A DNA stretch of 64,000 nucleotides from Microbacterium sp. (lineage in GTDB: Bacteria > Actinomycetota > Actinomycetes > Actinomycetales > Microbacteriaceae). This document shows positions 41,118 to 48,562 of this stretch, piece after piece (the stretch's first letter is position 1; every line of letters begins with the position of its first letter). A program made the translations under genes and the position numbers. The notes beneath the pieces were generated by a model, which had not been told where the DNA came from, searched no databases, and worked only from the letters and a program-made list of their open reading frames with translations. The DNA lies in NCBI RefSeq assembly GCF_031180975.1, contig NZ_JAPSLI010000002.1, positions 297,599 to 361,598 of the forward strand, in the 5' to 3' direction.

Positions 41118-41593
41118 ATGGAGACCGTCACGGTTCGTCCCATGACACGCTCGGAGTTCGATCGTTGGCAGACGGCGCTCGCCGAGGAGTACGCGGGGGA
41201 ACAGGTCGCTGCCGGGAGGTGGCCCTCGGCGGGTGCGCTGCAGCGAGCGCGCGACGAGAACAGCGCCTTGCTGCCCCACGGGATGAACACGCCGCGGATG
41301 CTGTTGCTGCAGGGCATCGGGCAGAACGGAGATCCTGTCGGCCACGCATGGTGGCTCTCGATCACCCCCGCGGGGCGCCCGGAGTGGCGTTCCTCTATGA
41401 TTTCGCAGTGGCGGAAGCGCGACGGGGTCAGGGGTACGGGCGTGCGCTGCTTCACGCGGTCGAGTCCTCGGCGCGCGAAGCCGGGGAATCCGCCCTGGAG
41501 CTGAATGTGTTCGGCCACAACATGGCGGCGATCCGGCTGTATGCGTCGGCCGGCTACGACGTGATCACTCAGCAGATGCGGAAGTCGCTCTGA
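41118..41593 (+). pseudogene. GNAT acetyltransferase disrupted by a one-base frameshift
   Basis: The first ~89 codons (METVTVRPMTRSEFDRWQTA... to GHAWWLSITPAGRPE) are a normal GNAT N-terminus in one frame. The C-terminal half (VAFLYDFAVAEARRGQGYG, then NMAAIRLYASAGYDVITQ) continues in the -1 frame and ends at 41593. Adding one G after 41384 (GAG-GTG) restores a continuous protein of about 159 residues. As written, the first frame runs on to a stop at 41504 without the acetyl-CoA loop. I saw no slippery heptamer, so a real mutation or a sequencing error is likelier than programmed frameshifting. Confidence 0.75.
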
Positions 41594-41689
41594 CCCTTGC
41601 GCTGTTCTGAAACGAGGAGAGCGGATGCTGGACTGGCCAGGCGTCCTGATGCGCAGTCGGGGACGTCCCTTCAGCCGCACCCGATCAAG

Positions 41690-41727
41690 TGTTCTGACAT
41701 AATGTGCATTATCGGCTGTTCCGATAT
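41690..41727 (+). promoter_or_regulatory. AT-rich palindrome flanked by direct repeats, probable operator
   Basis: ATAATG-TG-CATTAT (41699-41712) is a perfect 6-bp inverted repeat, conspicuous in GC-rich DNA. An 11-base repeat, TGTTCTGACAT at 41690-41700 and TGTTCCGATAT at 41717-41727 (9 of 11 match), brackets it. It lies about 45-80 bases upstream of the DJ-1/PfpI start, so it may bind a dimeric regulator of that gene. The regulator is not identified. Confidence 0.5.
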
Positions 41728-41759
41728 CTGGCGCTCTCGTCGTCGCGCAGCCACCGACT

Positions 41760-41765
41760 TAGACT
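41760..41765 (+). promoter_or_regulatory. -10 box for the DJ-1/PfpI gene (leaderless type)
   Basis: TAGACT ends five bases before the ATG at 41771. Confidence 0.45.
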
Positions 41766-41770
41766 CGAGC

Positions 41771-42463
41771 ATGGCCAAGCGAATCCTCCACGTCGTCACC
41801 AACGTCGGCAGCTACGAAGACCGATCCCACCGGACCGGGCTGTGGCTGTCCGAGCTCACACATGCCTGGCACGTCTTCGAGCAGCGCGGATTCGAGCAGC
41901 AGATCGTCAGCCCGAAAGGCGGCACGTCGCCGTTGGAGCCGCGTTCACTCAAGCGACCCACCTACGACAAGTCCGCGAGGGCGTGGCGCGAAGATCCCGC
42001 GCGGATGGCGCTGCTCGCCGAGACCGCGAAACCCGACGAGACCGACCCCACGCGGTTCGACGCCATCTACTTCACCGGCGGCCACGGCGTCATGTACGAC
42101 TTCCCGGACAGCGAAGGACTTCAGCGGCTCACACGCGAGATCCACAACAACGGCGGCATCGTCTCCGCGGTCTGTCACGGATACTGCGCACTGTTGAACA
42201 CGACGCTCGACGACGGCAGCTACCTCATCACCGGCCGGAAGCTCACCGGCTTCGCGTGGCAGGAGGAGATCCTCGCCGGGGTCAACGAGTTGGTCCCGTA
42301 CAACGTCGAGGAGGAGGCCCGGAAGCGCGGAGCGCTGTACGAGAAGGCGCTTCTCCCCTTCGTTCCGCACACCGTGATCGATGATCGCCTCGTCACCGGG
42401 CAGAACCCGATGTCGGCCACGAAGACGGCCAAGGCGGTCGCCGAGCTGCTCGACGCGCGCTGA
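41771..42463 (+). CDS. DJ-1/PfpI family protein (Hsp31-like, type 1 amidotransferase fold)
   Basis: A 230-residue class I glutamine-amidotransferase-like protein: RILHVVTNVGSYEDRSHRTG, the FDAIYFTGGHGVMYDF strand, the nucleophile elbow IVSAVCHGYCALL (the Cys after AV) and RKLTGFAWQEEI. This layout matches Hsp31/GATase1-like members that act as methylglyoxal or aldehyde detoxifying enzymes or chaperones; which one applies here cannot be told. The long open frame upstream to 41597 is not part of it; the ATG at 41771 follows its own promoter and the palindrome at 41.7 kb. Confidence 0.87.
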   Translation: MAKRILHVVTNVGSYEDRSHRTGLWLSELTHAWHVFEQRGFEQQIVSPKGGTSPLEPRSLKRPTYDKSARAWREDPARMALLAETAKPDETDPTRFDAIYFTGGHGVMYDFPDSEGLQRLTREIHNNGGIVSAVCHGYCALLNTTLDDGSYLITGRKLTGFAWQEEILAGVNELVPYNVEEEARKRGALYEKALLPFVPHTVIDDRLVTGQNPMSATKTAKAVAELLDAR

Positions 42464-42467
42464 CGAT

Positions 42468-43084
42468 TCACACGCGCGCGATCGCGAGCAGATGCGCGCT
42501 GAAGTCGCGGATCGCGGGGGCGGAGGACGACGCGCGCGCGATCACCAATGCCGCCTCACGGATGTCGTCGTCGACCGTGCGCGAGGATTCCAGGAACAGC
42601 CCCGCGGGCCCTTCCACACCGACGACCTCTTCCACTGCGAGTCCGGCGGCGACCAGTTCCGCCTCGAGCTCCTCGGCGGTGTGGAAATGGCCGGCGGGGA
42701 AACGTCCACCCCTCGTGGGGACGCCCGCCGCGATCAGGTCGAGCCACTCCCCCGGAACGGATGCCTGAGCCTCGCGCGCGAGCGCAACCCTGCCAAACGC
42801 GATATATCGAGATAGCGCGGCCGCGAATACGAGGCCGCCGGGACGGGTCACCCGACCGGCTTCTCGAAGCGCCGCCAGTCTGTCCTCCGCAGCGGCCAGA
42901 TGGTAGAGCGGTCCGAGCAGTACCACGGCGTCGAACGAGCCGTCTTCGAACGCCAGTTCTCGCGCGTCGCCGACAGCTGCTGCGACGCCTGCCGCTGTGC
43001 GGAGCGGGTCGAGAGACGCGCATCCTCATCGAAGTGGTCACCGTAGTACGCCAGGATGCGGGCATCGATCTCGTTCTGGTCCAT
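42468..43084 (-). pseudogene. Class I SAM-dependent methyltransferase with an internal deletion
   Basis: The N-terminus (MDQNEIDARILAYYGDHFDE, from the ATG at 43084) is in one frame and the C-terminal half (GDARELAFEDGSF, then VVLLGPLYHL to the stop at 42468) in another. Between them about 45-50 residues typical of the family are missing, including the glycine-rich SAM-binding motif I. Around 42989-43013 the DNA reads sensibly both as the end of the first part (STRSAQRQ) and the start of the second (DPLRTAAG), suggesting deletion between short repeats. It cannot make a working enzyme. The 5' end adjoins the repeat array. Confidence 0.75.
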
Positions 43085-43098
43085 GCGTTTCGTCTCCT

Positions 43099-43224
43099 CG
43101 CTGCGCTCGTCGCTCAACGACCGGGGTGGGGACCGCTGCGCTCGTCGCCGAACGACCGGGTAGCGATCGCTGCGCTCGTCGCTCAACGACCGGGATAGGG
43201 GCCGCTGCGCTTGCTCAACGACCC
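43099..43224. repeat. Array of four REP-like repeats, ~35-base period
   Basis: Units start at 43099, 43134, 43168 and 43203; the first three are 26 bases, nearly identical (CGCTGCGCTCGTCG then CAACGACCGG), and the fourth is shortened. Spacers are only 8-9 bases. The repeat starts just before the methyltransferase start codon. Microbacteriaceae genomes carry many intergenic copies of a related sequence (reverse strand GGTCGTTGAGCGA...); role unknown. Confidence 0.75.
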
Positions 43225-43243
43225 GAGGCGGGTGCCGGAAGCA

Positions 43244-45613
43244 TCAGCGGGCCGCGGGCACGGCTTCGACGTACTCGGCGAGGTGCTGACCGGTCAGGGT
43301 CGACCGCTCCCCCACGAGTTGCGCCGGGGTGCCCTCGAACACCACCCGTCCGCCGTCGTGACCGGCGCCCGGACCGATGTCGATGATCCAGTCGGCGTGT
43401 GCCATGACCGCCTGGTGGTGTTCGATCACGATCACCGTCTTGCCCGAGTCCACCAGCCGGTCCAGCAGACCGAGGATCTGCTGCACGTCCGCGAGGTGGA
43501 GGCCGGTGGTGGGCTCGTCGAGCACGTAGATGTCGCCCCTCTCCCCCATCTGGATGGCAAGCTTGACGCGCTGACGCTCGCCACCCGACAAGGTGGACAG
43601 CGGCTGGCCAAGTGACAGGTAGCCGAGTCCGACATCCTCGAGCCGGCCGAGGATCGCGGCCGCGGCGGGAATCTTCGACTCGCCTGCTGAGAAGAACCCG
43701 CGCGCCTTCGACACCGGAAGGTCCAGCACCTCGGTGATGTCCAGACCGCCCAGCTTGTAGTCGAGCACGGCCGCCTGGAACCGCTTGCCGCCGCAGTCCT
43801 CGCACGGCGTCTCGATGGTGTCCATGAAGCCGAGCTCGGTGACGATCACACCGGCACCCTTGCAGGTCGGGCACGCACCCTCGGAGTTCGCGCTGAACAG
43901 CGCCGGCTTCACGCCGTTGGCTTTCGCGAAGGCCTTGCGGATCGGTTCGAGCAGCCCTGTGTACGTCGCGGGGTTGCTGCGCCGCGACCCGCGGATGGCG
44001 CTCTGATCGATCGAGACCACCCCCTCGCGGGGAGACACCGAACCGTGGATGAGCGAGCTCTTGCCCGACCCGGCGACGCCGGTGACGACCGTGAGCACCC
44101 CGAGCGGAATGTCGACGTCGACGTCCTGAAGATTGTTCGCGTTCGCGCCGCGGACCTCGATGACGCCGGTGCGCTCGCGGACGGCATCCTTCAGCGCCGC
44201 CCTGTCATCCAGGTGCCGGCCGGTCAGGGTGCCACTCGCGCGAAGACCCTCGACCGTGCCCTCGAAGCAGATCGTGCCGCCCTCGCCGCCCGCGCCGGGA
44301 CCGAGGTCGACGACGTGGTCGGCGATCACGATGGCTTCCGGCTTGTGCTCGACGACCAGCACCGTGTTGCCCTTGTCGCGCAGGCGCTGCAGCAACATGT
44401 TCATCCGCTGGATGTCGTGCGGATGCAGCCCGATGGTCGGCTCGTCGAACACGTACGTGACGTCGGTGAGCGACGAGCCGAGGTGCCGCAGCAACTTGAT
44501 GCGCTGCGCCTCACCGCCGGACAGCGTCCCGGACGGGCGGTCCAGGCTCAGATAGCCGAGGCCGAGCGTCACGAACGCGTTCAAGTTGGCGGAGAGCGCC
44601 TTCAGCAGAGGGCCGGCCCCGGGAAGGTCGAGACCGCCAACCCACTCGGCGAGGTCGGTCACCTGCATCCGGCACGCGTCGGCGATGCTGATCCCGGCGA
44701 TCTTCGACGACCGCGCCGCTTCGGTCAGACGGGTGCCGTCGCACTCCGGGCAGGTGGTGAAGGATGCCACGCGCTCGACGAACGCGCGGATGTGCGGTTG
44801 CAACGCATCGAGGTCCTTCGACAGCATCGACTTGGTGATCTTCGGGATCAGACCCTCGTAGGTCATGTTGATGCCGCTGATCTTGACCTTGGTCACCTCT
44901 CCGTAGAGGAAGAGGTGACGCTGCTTGTCGGTGAACTGGGAGATCGGCTTGTCGGACGGGTAGAACCCGGATTGCGAGAAGCCCTTCACCATCCACCCGT
45001 CCGGCGTGTAGCCGGGCACCATGATGGCTCCCTCATCGAGCGACTTCGATTCGTCGACGACCTTCGACAGGTCGATGTCGGACACCGCTCCCCTGCCCTC
45101 GCAGCGCGGGCACATGCCGCCGAGGTAGATCGCGTCCTTGACGATCTTCTTCTCGCCGCTCGGCCCGGTCATCACCCCGCTGGCCCGCTGGGTCGGGATG
45201 TTGAACGAGAACGCGGTCGGCCCGCCGATGTGCGGCTCGCCCAGCTTCGAGAACAGGATGCGCAGCATCGCGTTCGCGTCGGTGACGGTGCCTACCGTGG
45301 ACCTCGGGTTGGCACCCAGCCGCTCCTGATCGACGATGATCGCCGTGGTGAGCCCTTCGAGCACGTCGACGTCGGGGCGCGGCACGGACGGCATGAAGCC
45401 CTGTACGAACGCGCTGTACGTCTCGTCGATCATCCGGCGGGACTCCGCGGCGATCGTGTCGAACACGAGCGAGCTCTTGCCCGAACCGGACACCCCCGTG
45501 AATACGGTGAGACGGCGCTTCGGAATCTCGACACTGACGTCCTTCAGGTTGTTCTCCCGCGCGCCCTGCACGCGGATGACGTCGTGGGTGTCGGCGATGT
45601 GCGTCTCGGCCAT
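43244..45613 (-). CDS. UvrA-like ABC ATPase, short form without the UvrB-binding domain
   Basis: A 789-residue twin-ATPase UvrA paralogue. Walker A motifs are at residues 40-48 (GVSGSGKSS) and near 515 (GVAGSGKSS), with two ABC signatures (LSGGEAQRIKL, LSGGERQRVKL) and two Walker B strands (DEPTIGLH, DEPTTGLH). Zinc-type CxxC pairs are kept (CPRC, CPEC, CPTC...CEDC). True UvrA is ~950-1000 residues; the missing part is the UvrB-binding region, as in UvrA2/DrrC-type proteins linked to drug tolerance. AGAGAGGA precedes the ATG. It is the last gene of an AraC-VOC-UvrA operon. Confidence 0.9.
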   Translation of the reverse strand: MAETHIADTHDVIRVQGARENNLKDVSVEIPKRRLTVFTGVSGSGKSSLVFDTIAAESRRMIDETYSAFVQGFMPSVPRPDVDVLEGLTTAIIVDQERLGANPRSTVGTVTDANAMLRILFSKLGEPHIGGPTAFSFNIPTQRASGVMTGPSGEKKIVKDAIYLGGMCPRCEGRGAVSDIDLSKVVDESKSLDEGAIMVPGYTPDGWMVKGFSQSGFYPSDKPISQFTDKQRHLFLYGEVTKVKISGINMTYEGLIPKITKSMLSKDLDALQPHIRAFVERVASFTTCPECDGTRLTEAARSSKIAGISIADACRMQVTDLAEWVGGLDLPGAGPLLKALSANLNAFVTLGLGYLSLDRPSGTLSGGEAQRIKLLRHLGSSLTDVTYVFDEPTIGLHPHDIQRMNMLLQRLRDKGNTVLVVEHKPEAIVIADHVVDLGPGAGGEGGTICFEGTVEGLRASGTLTGRHLDDRAALKDAVRERTGVIEVRGANANNLQDVDVDIPLGVLTVVTGVAGSGKSSLIHGSVSPREGVVSIDQSAIRGSRRSNPATYTGLLEPIRKAFAKANGVKPALFSANSEGACPTCKGAGVIVTELGFMDTIETPCEDCGGKRFQAAVLDYKLGGLDITEVLDLPVSKARGFFSAGESKIPAAAAILGRLEDVGLGYLSLGQPLSTLSGGERQRVKLAIQMGERGDIYVLDEPTTGLHLADVQQILGLLDRLVDSGKTVIVIEHHQAVMAHADWIIDIGPGAGHDGGRVVFEGTPAQLVGERSTLTGQHLAEYVEAVPAAR

Positions 45614-45628
45614 CGTCGTCCTCTCTAC

Positions 45629-46039
45629 TCAGGCGCTCTGCTGCAGGCGCACCATGTTGCCGGCGGGATCGCGGAACGCGCAGTCGCGGACGCCGTACGG
45701 CTGGTCGATCGGCTCCTGCACGATGTCGGCACCCTTCGCCTCGATCTCGGCGAACGCGGCATCGACGTCGGCGGTGGCGAGCACGATCCCACCGTAGCTG
45801 CCCTTCGCCATCAGCTCGAGGATCGTCGTGCGCTCGTCGTCGCTGATCCCGGGATCGACAGCGGGCGGATGCAGCACGATCGACGTGTCCGGCTGACCCC
45901 CGGGCCCCACCGTGATCCACCGCATCTGCTGGTACCCGACGTCCTTGCGCACCTCGAACCCGAGCACGTCGCGGTAGAAGGTCAGCGACTCGTCGGCATC
46001 CAGGTGCGGAAGGAAACTCGCGTTGATCGTGATGTCCAT
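45629..46039 (-). CDS. VOC family protein (glyoxalase/resistance-like)
   Basis: A 136-residue protein with two vicinal-oxygen-chelate modules (INASFLPHLDADESLTFYRD; TADVDAAFAEIEAKGADIV; YGVRDCAFRDPAGNMVRL). Small VOC proteins next to drug-binding systems are often binding or modifying factors; substrate unknown. It lies 10 bases after the AraC gene and 15 before the UvrA-like gene, which makes joint expression likely. Confidence 0.85.
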   Translation of the reverse strand: MDITINASFLPHLDADESLTFYRDVLGFEVRKDVGYQQMRWITVGPGGQPDTSIVLHPPAVDPGISDDERTTILELMAKGSYGGIVLATADVDAAFAEIEAKGADIVQEPIDQPYGVRDCAFRDPAGNMVRLQQSA

Positions 46040-46049
46040 GACCCCGACG

Positions 46050-46487
46050 CTACCCAGCGGCGCCGCGCCGCGCTTCTCGATTCCTGATCGGTCTGGTCGC
46101 CTGCTTCTCCATCCACGACGGGATGCCGGCGGCGAGGCCGGGATCGCGTCGGTAGGCGCTCGGCGGCATCCCGACCAGCTCTGCGAATCGCGTGCTGAAC
46201 GTGCCGAGCGACGAGAAGCCCACCGCGAAGCACGCCTCCGTGACGCTCACATCGCCGCGCCGCAGCAGAGCCATGGCCCGCTCGATGCGGCGCGTCATCA
46301 AGTAGGCGTACGGAGACTCCCCGTACACGTCGCGGAATCGTCTGCTGAGGTGGCCCGACGACATGTGCGCCTGCCGCGCCAGCGACTCCACGTCCAGGGG
46401 CTTTGCGTACTCCCGGTCGATCCGGTCGCGCACGCGGCGCAGCGCCGCCAGCTCGCGCAGCCGCGCGTCATCGGAGAGGGAGGACAC
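46050..46487 (-). CDS. AraC/XylS-type HTH regulator, DNA-binding domain only
   Basis: A 145-residue protein with the AraC double helix-turn-helix (~20-118): LDVESLARQAHMSSGHLSRR for the first HTH and SVTEACFAVGFSSLGTFSTR with FAELVGMPPSAYRR for the second. There is no N-terminal sensing domain, so the effector may be bound by another protein, such as the VOC partner encoded next. It probably controls this operon; the target is not shown. The GTG start is six bases after a CAGGAT box. Confidence 0.88.
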   Translation of the reverse strand: MSSLSDDARLRELAALRRVRDRIDREYAKPLDVESLARQAHMSSGHLSRRFRDVYGESPYAYLMTRRIERAMALLRRGDVSVTEACFAVGFSSLGTFSTRFAELVGMPPSAYRRDPGLAAGIPSWMEKQATRPIRNREARRGAAG

Positions 46488-46493
46488 GCTCCG

Positions 46494-46499
46494 ATCCTG
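46494..46499 (-). promoter_or_regulatory. -10-like box for the AraC-VOC-UvrA operon (leaderless type)
   Basis: Minus-strand CAGGAT ends six bases before the GTG at 46487. The HdeD promoter faces away from it 24 bases further upstream. Confidence 0.35.
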
Positions 46500-46522
46500 G
46501 CACGCCCGCGGGCGGCCCGCGC

Positions 46523-46528
46523 TAGCCT
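46523..46528 (+). promoter_or_regulatory. -10 box for the HdeD-like gene
   Basis: TAGCCT; a start near 46535 would leave a leader of about 29 bases carrying a GAAGGGA ribosome-binding site. Confidence 0.45.
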
Positions 46529-46563
46529 GGGGCCGTCACCGCTTCTCTCGCGAAGGGATCCTC

Positions 46564-47142
46564 ATGACCGACTTCCTGCCATCGCAGGCGACGAACGCCG
46601 TCCGATCGATCCGGACGTTCCTCGCCGTCTCCGGCGCGCTCGCACTTGTGACCGGGCTCTTACTGCTGATCTGGCCCGGCAAGTCCGCGGTGATCGTCAC
46701 GGGCATCGTGGCGTCATACCTGATCATCGGCGGGCTCGTCTACCTGGCGCTGGCCGTGTTCTCCGGTCGAGACCGCGGCTGGATGCGCATCGGCCACAGT
46801 CTGCTGGGGCTGCTGTACATCGTCGCCGGTGTCATCGCATTCGCAAACCTCGCCGCCGCGACGGTCACGTTCGCGCTCATCGTCGCCGTCTTCGTCGGAG
46901 TCAGCTGGATCTTCGACGGGGTGGTCGCACTGAGCCTGCTCGGCACCGGCGCGTCCAAGGTCTGGACGTGGATCTACGCGATCATCGGCATTCTCGCCGG
47001 CGTGTTCGTGCTGCTCTCACCGCTGTACGCCGCCGTCGTGCTGTGGATCATGCTGGGTGCCACGCTGGTCGCGCTCGGAGTCGTCCAGATCGTGCGGGCG
47101 ATCACTCTGGAGGAGGATCTGGCGACGCTCACCACGTATTGA
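46564..47142 (+). CDS. HdeD/DUF308-like membrane protein
   Basis: A 192-residue protein with six short hydrophobic segments arranged as an internal repeat (SGALALVTGLLLLIWPG and IGILAGVFVLLSPLYA are similar helices), as in HdeD-type acid-stress membrane proteins. Role in this organism unknown. The ORF is open upstream to 46363, but the ATG at 46564 with GAAGGGA six bases before it is the likely start. A strong hairpin closes the gene. Confidence 0.8.
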   Translation: MTDFLPSQATNAVRSIRTFLAVSGALALVTGLLLLIWPGKSAVIVTGIVASYLIIGGLVYLALAVFSGRDRGWMRIGHSLLGLLYIVAGVIAFANLAAATVTFALIVAVFVGVSWIFDGVVALSLLGTGASKVWTWIYAIIGILAGVFVLLSPLYAAVVLWIMLGATLVALGVVQIVRAITLEEDLATLTTY

Positions 47143-47157
47143 GTGAGTGCCCGACGG

Positions 47158-47195
47158 AAGAATGCGGCCCCGGTGAGAACCGGGGCCGCATTCTT
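47158..47195. terminator. Bidirectional terminator between the HdeD-like and SDR genes
   Basis: A perfect 17-bp stem with a GAGA tetraloop and A/T residues at both ends. It lies between the two convergent stops (47142 and 47198) and serves both strands. Confidence 0.85.
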
Positions 47196-47197
47196 TG

Positions 47198-47962
47198 TCA
47201 CTCCGAGACGAAGTCGGACGTGTCGCCGACGAGGCGCGTGTTGTCGTCGGGAACAGGGTCGACCGCTGCCTGCGCGACCTCGGCCGCGAACTCCTGCACG
47301 TTGTAGAGCTTGCCGGCCGACTCCCGGCGCCCGGCGATCGCACCGGGGTTCGCGCGCTCGAGCAGGGTCGCGGTGATGGTGCCCTCGATCATGTCGCCCG
47401 ACACCACGGTGAGGCCGATACCCTTCTGCGCCAGGTCGGGGATCAGTTCGCGCAGCGCGTCCTCACCGGCGCGCTTGGACCGGGCGACCGGCTCGTACTC
47501 GGGCATCGTCGGGGTGGTGCGGATGAAGTGCGCCTGGTGGCTGGTGACGAACACCACGCGGGAGCCCTCGCCCAGCAGCGGCTCTGCCGCCCGCAGCACG
47601 CCGAGCTGCGCGTCACGGTTGAGCTTGAGGGCGTAGTCCTCTGCCATGCCGGACTCCATGCCACCAGATGCGTTCAGCACCAGGATGTCGAGACGTCCGA
47701 ACTCCTCTCGAACCCGCTCGAACATGGCGTCGACGGAGTCCTGATCGGTCAGGTCGGCCCCGACGACGAGCACGCGGCGCCCGAGGGCGCGCAGCTCGTT
47801 GGCGAGCTTCTCGGCGCGCGGCGCCTTGTTGCGGAAGTTGATGACGACGTCCGCACCGGCCTCGGCGAAGTAGCGGACCGTGTCGGCGCCGATGCCCCGG
47901 GACGATCCGGTGACCAGTGCCACCTTGCCGTCGAGGGAACCTGCCGGGAGAACCTGGGTCAT
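47198..47962 (-). CDS. Short-chain dehydrogenase/reductase
   Basis: A 254-residue SDR: cofactor loop ALVTGSSRGIGADTVRYF and a basic FRNKAPR after the second strand, which points to NADP(H). The usual NAG motif reads VLNASGGME and the catalytic SxnYxxxK is altered: the Ser is in VVFVTSHQAH and the YxxxK region reads YEPVARSKR. The chemistry may therefore be atypical; substrate unknown. The frame opens at 48097, but the ATG at 47962 has AGGAG seven bases upstream and is preferred. Confidence 0.85.
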   Translation of the reverse strand: MTQVLPAGSLDGKVALVTGSSRGIGADTVRYFAEAGADVVINFRNKAPRAEKLANELRALGRRVLVVGADLTDQDSVDAMFERVREEFGRLDILVLNASGGMESGMAEDYALKLNRDAQLGVLRAAEPLLGEGSRVVFVTSHQAHFIRTTPTMPEYEPVARSKRAGEDALRELIPDLAQKGIGLTVVSGDMIEGTITATLLERANPGAIAGRRESAGKLYNVQEFAAEVAQAAVDPVPDDNTRLVGDTSDFVSE

Positions 47963-48009
47963 TCCTGACTCCTCGTGATGCTCGGGATGCGCGCGGATGG
48001 CGACATCCC

Positions 48010-48015
48010 ACCCTA
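48010..48015 (-). promoter_or_regulatory. -10 box for the SDR gene
   Basis: Minus-strand TAGGGT; a start near 48003 would give a ~41-base leader with the AGGAG site. Confidence 0.4.
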
Positions 48016-48055
48016 CAACGAGGCTCCCGGTCGACCCGCGGTTTCTCGCGCGTGG

Positions 48056-48061
48056 TAGGTT
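48056..48061 (+). promoter_or_regulatory. -10 box for the NfeD-SPFH operon
   Basis: TAGGTT lies 17 bases before the ATG at 48079, with AGGAGG in the short leader. Confidence 0.45.
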
Positions 48062-48078
48062 GACCGCAGGAGGGGCGC

Positions 48079-48552
48079 ATGGACGGTTTCGCGGCATTCG
48101 TCGAGGTCATCGAGCAATGGGCCTGGATCGGGTGGATCGTGCTGATCGCGGTCTTCCTGGTCATCGAGATGCTCAGCCTGGACTTCACGTTCCTGATGCT
48201 GTCTCTCGGCGGCGCCGCCGGGCTGGTCGCCGATCTGGTCGGTCTTCCAGTGTGGGCTCAGGTGCTGATCGCCGGCATCGCCGCCGCCCTGTTCATCCTG
48301 TTCCTGCGGCCACCGCTGCTGCACCGTCTGCGGCGCGGCGAGGACCCCACGAAATCCAACGTCGAGGCTCTGATCGATCTGCGCGGCATCGCGCTGCACG
48401 ACATCACCCAGATCTCCGGCCAAGTGAAGCTCAGCAACGGCGACACCTGGACCGCCCGCAGCCTCACCGGCACGCCGATCCCCGAGGGCTCGCGCGTCGC
48501 GGTCGCCGAGATCAGCGGCGCCACCGCCATCGTCCGCCCCGTCAGCGAATAG
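48079..48552 (+). CDS. NfeD-like membrane protein
   Basis: A 157-residue protein with three N-terminal transmembrane helices (about 17-40, 46-55 and 60-80) and a soluble C-terminal OB-fold domain (~95-157, ALIDLRGIALHDI, GDTWTARSL, VAVAEISGATAIV). NfeD proteins work with SPFH/stomatin proteins, and one follows ten bases downstream. The pair is thought to organise membrane microdomains. AGGAGGGG precedes the ATG. Confidence 0.88.
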   Translation: MDGFAAFVEVIEQWAWIGWIVLIAVFLVIEMLSLDFTFLMLSLGGAAGLVADLVGLPVWAQVLIAGIAAALFILFLRPPLLHRLRRGEDPTKSNVEALIDLRGIALHDITQISGQVKLSNGDTWTARSLTGTPIPEGSRVAVAEISGATAIVRPVSE

Positions 48553-48562
48553 GAGCATCTCC

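Noticed and set aside
43099..43224. Possible CRISPR array
   Set aside because: Repeats of 26 bases are separated by only 8-9 bases, too short for spacers, and there are no cas genes. The unit resembles a dispersed genomic repeat.
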